DNA of 64,000 bases from Henckelia pumila (GCF_033568475.1 NC_133120.1:92522151-92586150), one strand, 5' to 3'; counted from the stretch's first letter, positions 46,506 through 58,350 are shown. Notes: generated from the letters alone by a model not told the origin. Program-made: numbers and translations.

Positions 46506-46690
46506 ATTGAATATTTTAAATCATGTTGGTCTAGAGTACGTGTAGTTTCAACAATAGATTTATGATATCTTCAAAGAAACCGTGAAATATTTGTGCCGTT
46601 TAATATAGATTCATTGGTCATGTTATGTAAAAATTTAGGCTTTCTTCATTAGATTCATCGTTTTTATTACCAAATGATTATGAATATTGT
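46506..46690. repeat. Local duplication D4, left copy
   Basis: 'gtagtttcaacaatagattt' to 'accaaatgatta' recurs at 48700-48880 in the same orientation, about 2.2 kb away, with the cysteine-rich gene between. Confidence 0.7.
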
Positions 46691-46775
46691 GAATTTTAAG
46701 GACAGTCAGTGAAAAGAAAATTGTTATGAAAATTGGCATCTATTATAATTTAAAATAGTTACTACGAATTATCTA

Positions 46776-47217
46776 TCTATACTATATATATAAAAGTTGA
46801 GTCCTTTCAAAATTGTCCTTTCAATTCATATATGTGAATTTGAATTTGTTTGTATATATTTTTCTCAACATGCAATTACAGAAATGATAAATAATTTTTT
46901 TAAATTTAATTATAAGTAAAAATTTTATTTCTGGATATTTTATATTTTTCTCAATTAACCATTATAGATAGGATATTGATAAATAAATTTTAAATAAAAT
47001 TCATATATGTAAATTTGATCAATTTATTTGTATATATTTTTCTCAACTAACCATTATAGATATTATATTGATAAATAAATTTTAAATAAATTTTTGTTTT
47101 ATTTTAGAAATGAAAAAAATAAATTTAAATATTATTAAAAAACATCTATATGTAACATACAATATTAAACATTATATGATTTTATACACACGCAACGCAT
47201 GTGTACGATTATGTTAG
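46776..47217 (+). mobile_element. Small Helitron-like element
   Basis: Begins after an A with TCTATACTATATATATAAAA, a common plant Helitron 5' end. It ends with a palindromic ACACGCAACGCATGTGT-type hairpin (47186-47204) and 'acgattatgTTAG' before a T. The final CTRR would be one base off (TTAG). About 442 bp, non-coding. Inside, 'tttttctcaa.taaccattataga' occurs twice (about 46950 and 47038). Confidence 0.5.
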
Positions 47218-47631
47218 TTTAGATGAATAATTCGTTAAATATTGTCAGAATCACTTTATAATTGATTTCATGGTTTTACTTTAATCTGTCAATTTTTAAT
47301 GCTGACATCAAACCATAAACAGATTAGTTTGACTCTAGTCTCTGCGCAGTGTATTTTTGGAATTATATATGCCTTTTTATACTTATTAAATTATATAATT
47401 TAAAACTATATCTACATACATATAAATATCTAAACTTTTGAGTAAATTCATCATTTCGAAATTAACTGGAAATTATCAATGAACGCAAATATATATATAT
47501 ATATATATCGCATGTAAAAATTATAATAAAATCAAGTCACAAATCTCAAACAAGAGTACAAATAATATATATCATAGAATATATGTTCTTCAACTTTAGC
47601 TTAAATCATGCATGCATATTTTCTCTATCGA
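47218..47631. other. Spacer downstream of the cysteine-rich gene
   Basis: AT-rich with a short AT run at 47490-47509. It would hold the 3' untranslated region of the minus-strand gene; no clear polyadenylation signal can be singled out among many AATAAA-like words. Confidence 0.5.
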
Positions 47632-47907
47632 TCAATCTTCCACCGCCGCATCCACGTTGGTGGGTGGCCTTGGAGGAATCAACGGTTGTCGTGTCTCTAG
47701 ATTTGAAGGTAAATAACTCTTCGTACATTTGATGATACATGCGGCCTCGCATATAGGAACTAAGATAATGCAGTGAGCACTGCACTCAAGCATACATAAC
47801 ATATATCTGAGGGCACCTCTAAAACTTTCAACTTCTTCTGCATTCGTTGAGAATGCAATAAGTGTCATTACCAGAAACAGAATCGCTACCATCTTGTCAC
47901 CTTTCAT
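47632..47907 (-). CDS. Secreted cysteine-rich peptide, 91 aa
   Basis: A single open frame from ATG 47907 to TGA 47632. Residues 1-23 look like a signal peptide (charged start, hydrophobic VAILFLVMTLIAF, cleavage likely after NA-23). The mature part has six cysteines at 38, 42, 46, 53, 57 and 61, spacing CX3CX3CX6CX3CX3C, then a proline-rich, acidic tail (PPRPPTNVDAAVED). Small secreted plant peptides with regular cysteines include thionin-like and hairpinin families. The two mirrored CX3CX3C blocks resemble thionin-like proteins more than hairpinins, but I cannot place it firmly. A TATA box lies about 87 bp upstream and the locus is flanked by duplicated sequence. No intron is evident. Probably host defence or signalling; inference only. 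Confidence 0.65.
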   Translation of the reverse strand: MKGDKMVAILFLVMTLIAFSTNAEEVESFRGALRYMLCMLECSAHCIILVPICEAACIIKCTKSYLPSNLETRQPLIPPRPPTNVDAAVED

Positions 47908-47993
47908 CTTTGACTTTACTGCAATCGATTAATTTCTTGTTCGCACGTTATTCTTTTGGATTTGTTTTGAGGAGCATATTTAACGGTGTGTGC

Positions 47994-48005
47994 CTATATT
48001 TATAG
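47994..48005 (-). promoter_or_regulatory. TATA box of the cysteine-rich peptide gene
   Basis: CTATAAATATAG on the minus strand, about 87 bp before the ATG. The duplicated upstream copy at about 45213 has the changed form AATAAATACAG. Confidence 0.5.
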
Positions 48006-48059
48006 TGATACATAGTCTTGATTATCAAGATATTTTTGTAAATTTGTTGGGTAATCTTA

Positions 48060-48440
48060 TCACGTGTGTATGTGATCGAATGGGATTGTACGTGAATTTT
48101 ATTATGATTTATGATAATGTTATTTGAATTTTTCTTTCACCATGGGGGAGGCTTGCAAAATTTTGACCAATATTGGAAAAAAAGATATATCAATGTCAGT
48201 ATATATGTGTATTTTCCATAAGCAACATATATAATACAATATTGAATTGGGAGTTTTGATATTTACACTCCATTTTTTGTTATTTGCACTCCACTTGTGA
48301 GTAAATTGGACACATATTTTACACATGAAGTGGAGTGTAGATAACACAAAATGGAGCGTAAATATCAACTCCCTATTTATAGTTTTATTATATATGGAAA
48401 ACTTTTAAGTAATTTTCAAGATATATACGAGTTTATGTGA
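48060..48440. repeat. Local duplication D2, right copy, interrupted by a MITE
   Basis: Parallels 42417-42720 on both sides of the insert at 48249-48373. Confidence 0.7.
48249..48373. mobile_element. Fold-back MITE, 125 bp
   Basis: The ends are long inverted repeats: GGGAGTTTTGATATTTACAC on the left matches the reverse complement of the right end (GGGAGTT-GATATTTACGC). Pairing continues inward through ACTCCA, TTGTTAT and CACTCCACTT, about 45 bp per arm, leaving a loop of about 30 nt. The related locus at 42640-42665 lacks it. The target duplication is unclear, so the superfamily is not assigned. Confidence 0.75.
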
Positions 48441-48924
48441 ATGGGATTGTGAATTTTATTATATATGATCTCCGGTCATTCATGTTCTTGATTGTGTTAA
48501 TTGAGTTTCTATTTTAGCTCATGATTTATATGTCCAGAGGATTGTAAAGAACGTGATTATAAGTGAATTCAAATGGGTGAATCCTAGAACTTTGGATGTG
48601 GAATTGGTTTAATCCGAACCAAGTGATTCCTTGTGTTCTTTTGACTTTTTCGATTGTTTCTTGTTCATTAATTGTTGCATTCATGGCTGTGTTTCTGCTG
48701 GAAATCATATTGCATGTTGGTCTCTAGTGCGTGTAGTTTCAACAATAGATTTATGATATCTTCAAAGAAACTGCGAAATATTTGTGCTATTTAATATAGA
48801 TTCATTGGTGTTATGTAAAGACTTAGGCTTTAATTTTCTTCATTAGATTCATTGGTGTTATGACCAAATGATTACCCGAGGAGAGATTGCGAAATTTTGA
48901 CCAATAAATTGAAGAGATCAATGC
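48441..48924. other. Spacer including the D4 right copy (48700-48880)
   Basis: No gene seen; the 60-codon minus-strand ORF at 48526-48708 has no supporting feature. Confidence 0.5.
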
Positions 48925-49006
48925 CATGCCAGCAGGGGCGGAGCCAGGATCACGTTAGAGGGGGGCCAACAAAGAAGAAACTGGAAGCGTAAACACATAC
49001 AGATAG

Positions 49007-51119
49007 TGTGACGACCCGGTTCTTAATATCTCAAATCACAAAATTAATCCAAAATCATGAATTAAATCTAACTTTAAGCTATAAAGAAAAGGAAAAGAAA
49101 ATAAAAAAAAATTTAAAATGAGCTGCGCTCGCGCGGCTAAAAAGTGTCGCGCGAGTGCACCTTGTTTTACTCAAAATAGAGGTGCAGCTCGAGGCTGCGC
49201 GCGAGCTGCTCTTTTCTACAGCTCGGGCGCGGTCCTGGGCAAAAAAATATTCAGAAATTCTCAGCCTTTTCTCAGCTTAGAAAACATTCTCAATCATCTA
49301 TACCAAGTCTAAGAAATCTCATACAAATTCCAAAATGTATTAGACAAGGTAAATGAAGTCACGAACAAGAGCATAAACATTTCTCAAACTTGAGTTTACT
49401 CAAATAGTTCAAACTATATTACAAAAGCAAAGAACCACACTCTAAACAAAGTTCAAGTGTAATACATAGCCAAGGAGTAGAAACTCTAGACAATAACTCA
49501 ACTCCAACAGTTCATACATCCACTTTTGTTCTTAACATAAAGTTAACAACATCTTGACTTCTATTCCGGATCATCACTCTAATCTCTCATCCCTTGTTCT
49601 TCAAGTTCGCTTTTGTCCAGTTCCACTCCCGCCTATTGCCATGACACATACAACACAACAATAGCCGGATAACTCCGGTGAGAAATACATTTCCCAGTAA
49701 AAGCAACTAAACATGCATATACAACATATATCAAGCTCATGATATAAATAAAGACAATGCATGTTTTAAAAACAAGGTTTATTCAAGAACTCTCTCATTT
49801 CGTCGGTTGGGATCCCGAGAAGAAGATATCATAGCTAACCACCGACTCTTCCGATCGAGGTGGGGCTACTTATCCTACTTCTCTAGACTTTGAAGCCACT
49901 ATATATGCACTTCAGACGCTAGGCTACGTCAACCACCCAGGCCATACATATATAATCCCTCAAATCGTCTATTCGAACGTTTCCGTTCATTTCAAAATCA
50001 AGGAATAAGTCTTGCAAGATGAATGCAATATATATCATCATAAAAGCATTCATTAACATCAAAGACTCATTCACCAAATCATAGAAGAGCATATAAAAGC
50101 AAATAAGTATGTGATTTAGGAAACTCGATACAAACCATCTCGAGTTGTAATCCCAATCGAATAATAGTTCACTTTTACCTTTCAAATGAGATGTTTAAGA
50201 TGTCTTCTAGCTTGTAAAAATCTGTACAAGTATCAACCATAAACCTATTCTCAAAATCTGCTCAAACTTCAACTAAACTTCAAGGCAAAATGCTACCAAC
50301 CTTGTTCTTTCTTCTATCGGTTTCATAGTCGGAATTCTCAAGTTGACGTGCCCTGTTTATGAACTGAAATCATAGCATAACAACCAAGAAAATATCAGCT
50401 AATACTCAGCTCAATAGCAGCTCGAGCAAAAGATAGCAAAACACTTCAAATCAAAAGTTCGACGGCATATCGGTATCATTCGGCGATCCCGAACTCAACT
50501 AAATCAATTCTAACATTCATATCAGCTGTATAGGATTCAAAACCAGCATATCAACAGGTATATAGGTCGAGTAGTGACTGGAACATCATAAGAAACTGAT
50601 ACAACAATCATTCCTCAACCCAACTTTCAATATGACAAAGTATAGAAGTTCATCAACCTCAATTCACAATAAATCTGATCTCTGTCAATTTCGAATTATC
50701 AAATCATAATGAACTAGGAGAAAACTTACATCAAATCGAAGGTCTCGTTGCAAGGATTCCAGAACATCTTTCGGAATCGAAATCGGATAAACGGATCAAA
50801 AGATACGGCAATTTGAAAATCAATCACAAGAAGGGAAAAGGAAGAACTCGACCCTCTGTTCCTATTTTCTTTCCAATTCTGAATTGTTTCACACACATAC
50901 ACGTATACATGCTGACCATGCTTTTACAATTCTGATAACTTCAATGATTATTGCAATTTATCCCCTCAAATCTTCAAAAATTTCAATTTGGTCCTCAGCT
51001 TCTCAATTCATTCAATTTCAATCCTAAATAATTTAAGAATATTAGAATTTAAGTCAAAACTCTAAATATTCCCAAATTAAATATTCTCGGATCAAAATTA
51101 AATAATTCCGAGCATTACA
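49007..51119 (-). repeat. Tekay-2 3' LTR (left copy)
   Basis: 2113 bp; TGTGACGACCCG...GAGCATTACA. Contains GC-rich stem-loops at about 49122-49235, including GCGCTCGCGCGGC paired with GTCGCGCGAGTGC, and GAGCTG-CTCTTTTCTA-CAGCTC, whose loop matches that of the Athila stem-loops. Confidence 0.92.
49122..49235. repeat. GC-rich stem-loops in the Tekay-2 LTR
   Basis: Two self-complementary GC-rich segments separated by 'ttactcaaaat'. In the minus-strand transcript they lie near the end of the LTR, that is, in the leader of the genomic RNA. The second copy of the LTR has the same structures at about 56366-56475. Confidence 0.7.
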
Positions 51120-51135
51120 ATTCTCCTCCACTAAG
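51120..51135 (-). promoter_or_regulatory. Tekay-2 polypurine tract
   Basis: Minus strand CTTAGTGGAGGAGAAT, one base different from element 1, directly before the 3' LTR. Confidence 0.8.
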
Positions 51136-51216
51136 ACACGATTTCGTCCTCGAAATCTCAAGTAGTATCAACAGATCATATAACATAAAGAACAGAAAGA
51201 CTAAAGGAGACTCACA

Positions 51217-54200
51217 TCATTGAAACATCTCTGGAAATCGTTGCCTCATATCTGATTCCGTCTCCCAAGTTGCTTCTTCAATACCATGACGACTCCACTG
51301 GACTTTCGCAAGCGGAATAGTCTTCGTTCGAAGTTGCTTTTCTTTTCGATCAAGAATCTGAATTGGCTTTTCAAAATAACTCAAAGTTTCATCGAGTTCA
51401 GCCTCATCAGATCGAAGCACATGAGATTCATCAGCAAGGTATTTTCGAAGCATCGATACATGAAAGACATCATGTATTCCAGATAAGGATGGAGGCAAAG
51501 CTAATCGATAGGCAAGATTGCCTATTCTCTCCAGAATATCATACGGACCGATATATCGTGGAGACAACTTCCCTCGCTTGCCAAATCGTACAGTGCCTCT
51601 GAATGGAGAAATCTTCAGAAACACCCTATCCCCTTGTTCAAAAGACAAAGGTCGACGTCGGATATTGGCATACTTCGTTTGTCTATCCTGTGCTATCTTC
51701 ATTCTCTTCTAAATAAGCTTTACTTGTTCAGTCATATCTCGAATCATATCAGGTCCAGTATCAGGTACCTCTGAAATATCATCCCAGTAAAGAGGTGATC
51801 GACACTTTCTACCATACAGAGCTTCAAACGGAGCCATCTCAATACTCGATTGATAGCTGTTGTTGTACAAGAATTCACAAAGTGATAATGAATCTTGCCA
51901 ACTCATGCCAAAATCAAGCACGACAGCTCTCAACATATCTTCTAATGTCTGAATGGTACGCTCAGACTGTCCATCTGTCTGTGGATGATAGGCTGTGCTC
52001 AAGTGTAACTGAGTACCCAAAGCACTCTGTAAACTGTACCAGAAGTGAGATGTAAATCAAGGATCACGATCTGATATAATAGACTTCGGTACTCCATGCA
52101 ATCTGACAACTTCTTGGACATAAATCTCTACCATCTGGTCTTGTCTATATATCATGTGATAAGGAATAAAACACGCTGATTTCGTCAATCTGTCAATAAT
52201 CACCCAGATAGCATCGCAACCTCTAGAAGATCGAAGTAACTTCGTCACAAAGTCCATGGAAATACGATCTCATTTCCATTCAGGAACTGATAAGCTACGT
52301 AACAAACCAGGTGGTTTCTTCCTCTCAGCTTTCACCTGTTGGCAATTAAGACATCGAGACACATAATCAGTGATATCTGACTTCATTTGTTTCCACCAAT
52401 ATTGCGTCTTCAAATCGTTATACATCTTCCTACCACCAGGATGAATGCTATAACGGCTACAATGCGCCTCTTTCAGTAGTTGTTGTCGTACATCAGAAAT
52501 ATCAGGCACTACAAGGCGATTGTTTACATACAAAAGATCATCTCGAACCTGGTATTCAGATACATGCCCTGATCAAACTGTCTCAATCGAATTCTGCACA
52601 TTCTGATCAAGTTTCTGAGCTTCTTTAATTTTCAAAAGTAACTCTGGTTCAACTTGAATTTGATAAAGTCGCAGAGGCGGACAATTCGTGTCAAATACTA
52701 ATCCAGAAAGACAACAATCTTCAATCAAATGGGATACACCAATCGTCGATAGAGATAAAGAACATACCTTTCGACTCAATGCATCAGCTGCTGCATTCGA
52801 TTTTCCCAGATAGTATCTAATTTCACAATCAAAATCTTTAAGCAAGTCAAGCCATTTTCGCTGTCTCATATTCAGTTCTGACTGTGAAAACAAATATTTC
52901 AGACTCTTATGATCAGAATAAATCTCAAACTGTTCCCCGTACAGATAATGTCGCCAAATCTTCAAAGCAAATACAATGGCGGCCAATTCAAGATCATGAA
53001 TCGGGTATCTGGTCTCGTGAGGTTTCAGCTGTCTCGAGACATAAGCAATCACATGCCCTCGCTGCATCAATACACATCCCAAACCTCGATGAGATGCATC
53101 ACAATAAACAGTAAAACCACCAGTACCTGAAGGAATCGTCAAGACTGGTGCACTGGTCAATCGTTGTTTCAACTCAATAAAACTGGATTAACAGGCTTCA
53201 GACCAGATAAATGGAGCATTCTTCTGAGTCAACTGAGTAATCGGCTTCGCAATACTGGAAAAATCTTTAATAAAACGACGATAATACCCAGCCAAACCCA
53301 TAAAACTACAAATTTCAGGAACAGATGTAGGTCTAGACCAATTAAGCACTGCCTCGACTTTACTTGGATCAACAGATATACCATCTTCGGATATGATATG
53401 TCCAAGAAAAACAACCTGTTTCAGCCAAAACTCACATTTCGACAGTTTAGCATATAGTTTCTCAGATCTCAGAGTCTTCAACACGGTTCTCAAATGCTCA
53501 GAATGATCAATCAAATTCTTCGAATATATCAAAATATCATCAATAAAAATTATCACGAAGTCATCGAGATATTTCTGAAAAATACGGTTCATCAAATCCA
53601 TAAACACAGCTGGAGCATTTGTCAGACCAAACGGCATAACTATAAACTCATAGTGGCCATACCTGGTGCTGAAAGTAGTTTTCGGAATATCAGAATCTCT
53701 AACTCTCAGCTGATGGTATCCAGATCTCAGATCGATCTTGGAATAAACAGAAGAACCCTGCAACTGATCGAATAAATCATCAATACGAGGCAAAGAGTAT
53801 TTGTTCTTTACTGTTGTCTTGTTCAGTTGCCGGTAATCAATACACAATCTCATTGAACCGTCTTTCTTTCTGACAAATAATACTGCAGCTCCCCAAGGAG
53901 AAACACTAGGTCGAATGTATCCCTTGGCCAGTAAATCTTCCAACTGATCTTTCAACTCTTTCAATTCCACTGGTGCCATTCGATAAGGTGCTTTAGAAAT
54001 CGGTGCAGTACCTGGCATCAGTTCTATATTGAAATCAATCTCACGGTACGGAGGTAGTCCTGGAATCTCATCAGGGAAAACATCCACAAATTCACTAACC
54101 ACTGGCAAGTCAGCCAGGTTTGGGCTAGTTTTCAAAATATCAACTGCATATACAATAAATCCCTCCGCTCCTTTCTGCAAAAGTCGGGTCATAGATAATA

Positions 54201-54807
54201 CAAAAATCATAGGAATCTTAGCACGAGAACCCTTACCATAGAATTTCCATTCTTCAGCCATCTCAGGTCTGAACCTCACTATCTTCTGAAAACAATCTAC
54301 GGTAGCTCTGTACTTGTTTAGAATATCAATCCCAATAATGCAGTCAAAATCAGACAAACCAAGCACAAAACAATCTATCTCAATCTCATTACCGTCATAC
54401 CGTAGCACACAATTCTTAACTGTCTGAATAGATACAAGACCTCTCCCCAAAGGAGAAGAAACTGATACTACAACAGGTAATGTTTCAACAGGCAAAGAAT
54501 GTAATGAAGCAAATCGTGCAGAGATAAATGTATGGGATGCACCTGTATCTACCAATACATATGCAGGATAACCACAAATAGAACAGTTACCTGCAATCAC
54601 ATCATCTGGTGCTCTCTGTGCCTGTTCCTCCGCCAGTGCAAAGACATGAGTCTGTTGTCTCTGTGGCTGACTGCCTGCCTGACTTTCTCCTGGCCTTGAC
54701 TGTTGTTGTGGATGTGGTGGTTGAAAGGAATGAATAGAAGAGGCTTGCCTCGCAGGTTGAGCCACTGACCGTGATGACTCTGCACCTCTGGACTGTCCAA
54801 AACCTCT
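51217..54807 (-). pseudogene. pol: Tekay-2 pol: protease, RT, RNase H, integrase, chromodomain (nonsense-broken)
   Basis: From high to low coordinates: protease [13 protein letters not shown] (about 54550), RT ([29 protein letters not shown] at about 53527-53550), RNase H ([18 protein letters not shown] near 53105), integrase zinc finger (near 52430) and core ([38 protein letters not shown] near 51970), GPY/F module and chromodomain (AKVQWSRHGIEEATWETE near 51270). All lie in one frame with gag. Stops are TAA 53188-53190, TGA 52573-52575, TGA 52270-52272, TGA 52057-52059 and TAG 51709-51711. The integrase core has MDFVTKLL where element 1 has MDFVMKLP. No frameshift is seen. Confidence 0.9.
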
Positions 54808-55821
54808 CTGAGGACATACCCTCGCAAAATGGCCAGTCTGATGGCATATATGGCACCTCCCAGATACACCTCGGCACTGATCGGTTGGATGTCCTCCACC
54901 ACAACTATTACAAAACACTCCAGGCTTCGGTTTTGGACCACTGGAACTCGAAAAACTGCTCCCTGACTTCTTAAACTACTTTCCTCGTGCTTGCAAATAT
55001 CCCTTCTTGTCACTGCTGCTACCACCACCTTCAAATCGAGGAGGTTGTGAACTTGGAGCTGGGGATTGAGGCTGTCTCGGAGGCTGAGCGATATACGAAG
55101 CTCCTCGCTGCTGTACCAAGCCAGCTTCCACTCCCTTGGCACTGTTCAAAGCGTCAGCAAAATTATTCGTTCGTCTTGTGTTTACTAATGTAAAGACTTC
55201 TGGAGTCAGTCCATTAATGAACTGATCAGCCATTGCCTCGTCACTATCAGCCACATGTGGAGCAAAACGTAGTAAGGTAGAGAACTTTGCTGCATACTCT
55301 TCAATGTTTAAGTGTCCCTGCTTCAGGTTAGCAAATTCTTCACCTTTATCTTTGTGGTAAGACACCAGAAAGAAGCGTTGGTAAAACTCTGTTTTGAAGA
55401 CATTCCACGTCAGTACAGTTCCTCTACTCTCCAAAGCTTTCTTAGTCGTGGACCACCAGCTCTTCGCAACCTCATGCAACTGATGTCCAATTAATCTGAC
55501 TCTCCGCTCATCACCATAATCAAGCGAATCAAACAACATCTCCATGTCATCGAGCCATCCTTCACATACAACTGCATTTTCAGTACCGTTCAGAGTAGGC
55601 GGATGGTATGATTGAAATATTTTCAATAATGTTTCCATCGGAGTGGCAGTCATATTTGTCATATCTCGTGAAGTACTTCCCTGTTCATTGCTCGGGACTG
55701 CAGCTTGAGGCACTATCGGTGTTACCACTGTTTGTTCCGGCAGAGGAGTATGAACTGTCTGCTCTGGTATAGAAGTAGGAACTTGTGGTCTAAGAGGAGG
55801 TCGTCCTGGTCTTCGAGACAT
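54808..55821 (-). pseudogene. gag: Tekay-2 gag (one in-frame stop)
   Basis: ATG 55821 (MSRRPGRPPLRPQVP), gag domain (WLDDMEMLFDSLDYGDERRV; EFYQRFFLVSYHK; INGLTPEVFTLV), a TAG at 54976-54978 where element 1 has CAG, then two adjacent zinc-binding motifs: [13 protein letters not shown] (CX2CX3HX4C) and [14 protein letters not shown] (CX2CX4HX4C). The frame continues into protease without a break, as usual for a fused gag-pol in this lineage. Confidence 0.9.
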
Positions 55822-56226
55822 ATCTGATTATCAAAAGGGTTAGGATACCACAATCATCAAATCTATCTCAGTCCTCCTCCGATCATCTTACCTCTGATCA
55901 AGACTCGGTTCTGATTCAATCTTAAAAACAATAATCGAAGTACTCAACAAGACATGCTTCCCATCAATTAAGATAATCAGGTAGCATATCATAATTCATC
56001 AGTACACATGCCTCTAATCATTTCAGATATTCCAGTAAGCATGCGTCTTCATACTTTCAAATAAAATAAATACAACATCATGTAATAAAATATTTGAAAG
56101 TAAATCATGCTAGCATTTACAACATGTAATTCAATCATGTAATTACATCATAGAATAATAAAAATAAAGAAGCAAGGAAGATGACTCGATCTACCCCACT
56201 TGCTATCTAACTCAGTCCAAAATTTT

Positions 56227-56241
56227 CTCGCTCTGATACCA
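56227..56241 (-). promoter_or_regulatory. Tekay-2 primer-binding site, initiator tRNA-Met
   Basis: Minus strand TGGTATCAGAGCGAG, five bases after the 5' LTR, identical to element 1. Confidence 0.9.
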
Positions 56242-56246
56242 CCTGT

Positions 56247-58345
56247 TGTGACGACCCGGTTCTTAATCTCTCAAATCACAAAATTAATCCAAAATCATGA
56301 ATTAAATCTAATTTTAAGCTATAAAGAAAAGGAAAAGAAAATAAATTTTTTTTAAAAAAAATGAGCTGCGCTCGCGCGGCTAAAAAGTGCCGCGCGAGCG
56401 CACCCTGTTTTACTCAAAACAGAGGTGTAGCTCGGGGCTGCGCGCGAGCTGCTCTTTTCTACAGCTCGGGCGCGGTCCTGGGCAGAAAAATATTCAGAAA
56501 TTCTCAACATTTTCTCAGCTTAGAAAACATTCTCAATCATCTATACCAAGTCTAAGAAATCTCATACAAATTCCAAAATGTATTAGACAAGGTAAATGAA
56601 GTCACGAACAAGAGCATAAACATTTCTCAAACTTGAGTTTACTCAAATAGTTCAAACTATCTTACAAAAGCAAAGAACCGCACTCTAAACAAAGTTCAAG
56701 TGTAATACATAGCCAAGGAGTAGAAACTCTAGACAATAACTCAACTCCAACAGTTCATACATCCACTCTTGTTCTTAACATAAAGTTAACAACATCTTGA
56801 CTTCTATTCCGGATCATCACTCTAATCTCTCATCCCTTGTTCTTCAAGTTCGCTTTTGTCCAGTTCTACTCCCGCCTATTGCCATGACACATACAACACA
56901 ACAATAGCCGGATAACTCCGGTGAGAAATACATTTCCCAGTAAAAGCAACTAAACATGCATATACAACATATATCAAGATCATGATATAAATAAAGACAA
57001 TGCATGTTTTAAAAACAAGATTTATTCAAGAACTCTCTCATTTCGTCGGTTGAGATCTCGAGAAGAAGATATCATAGCTAACCACCGACTCTTCCGATCG
57101 AGGTGGGGCTACTTATCCTACTTCTCTAGACTTTGAAGCCACTATATATGCACTTCAGACGCTAGGCTACGTCAACCACCCAGTCCATACATATATAATC
57201 CCTCAAATCGTCTATTCGAACGTTTCCGTTCATTTCAAAATCAAGGAATAAGTCTTGCAAGATGAATGCAACATATATCATCATAAAAGCATTCATTAAC
57301 ATCAAAGACTCATTCACCAAATCATAGAAGAGCATATAAAAGCAAATAAGTATGTGATTTAGGGAACTCGATACAAACCATCTCGAGTTGTAATCCCAAT
57401 CGAATAATAGTTCACTTTTATCTTTCAAATGAGATGTTTAAGATGTCTTCTAGCTTGTCAAAATCTGTACAAGTATCAACCATAAACCTATTCTCAAAAT
57501 CTGCTCAAACTTCAACTAAACTTCAAGGCAAAATGCTACCAACCTTGTTCTTTCTTCTATCGGTTTCATATTCGGAATTCTCAAGTTGACGTGCCCTGTT
57601 TATGAACTGAAATCACAGCATAACAACCAAGAAAATATCAGCTAATACTCAGCTCAATAGCAGCTCGAGCAAAAGATAGCAAAACACTTCAAATCAAAAG
57701 TTCGACGGCATATCCCGAACTCAACTAAATCAATTCTAACATTCATATCAGCTGTATAGGATTCAAAACCCGCATATCAACAGGTATATAGGTCGAGTAG
57801 TGACTGGAACATCATAAGAAACTGATACAACAATCATTCTTTAACCCAACTTTCAATATGACAAAGTATAGAAGTTCATCAACCTCAATTCACAACAAAT
57901 CTGATCTCTGTCAATTTTGAATTATCAAATCATAATGAACTAGGAGAAAACTTACACCAAATCGAAGGTCTCGTTGCAAGGATTCCAGAACATCTTTCGG
58001 AATCGAAATAGGATAACCGGATCAAAAGATACGGCAATTTGAAAATCAATCACAAGAAGGGAAAAGGAAGAACTCGACCCTCTGTTTCTATTTTCTTTCC
58101 AATTCTGAATTGTTTCACACACATACACGTATACATGCTGACCATGCTTTTACAATTCTGATAACTTCAATGATTATTGCAATTTATCCCCTCAAATCTT
58201 CAAAAATTGCAATTTGGTCCTCAGCTTCTCAATTCATTCAATTTCAATCCTAAATAATTTAAGAATATTAGAATTTAAGTCAAAACTCTAAATATTCCCA
58301 AATTAAATATTCTCGGATCAAAATTAAATAATTTCGGGCGTTACA
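56247..58345 (-). repeat. Tekay-2 5' LTR (right copy)
   Basis: 2099 bp, nearly identical to 49007-51119; a short deletion removes 'ggtatcattcggcgatc'-type sequence near 57715. It ends CGGGCGTTACA. Confidence 0.92.
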
Positions 58346-58350
58346 GATAG

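Larger units (their letters stand above)
49007..58345 (-). mobile_element. Tekay/Del-type chromodomain Ty3/gypsy element 2, nested in a hAT-like element
   Basis: 9339 bp, LTRs about 2.1 kb, target duplication GATAG (49002-49006, 58346-58350). Same gene order and primer site as element 1. The internal proteins are closely similar to element 1, while the LTRs differ more, so the two are separate subfamilies of one lineage. Gag-pol is in a single frame broken only by six stop codons. Confidence 0.93.

Noticed and set aside
48120..48368. 82-codon minus-strand ORF with several cysteines near the peptide gene
   Set aside because: It is read mostly through the fold-back MITE and is absent from the related D2 copy.
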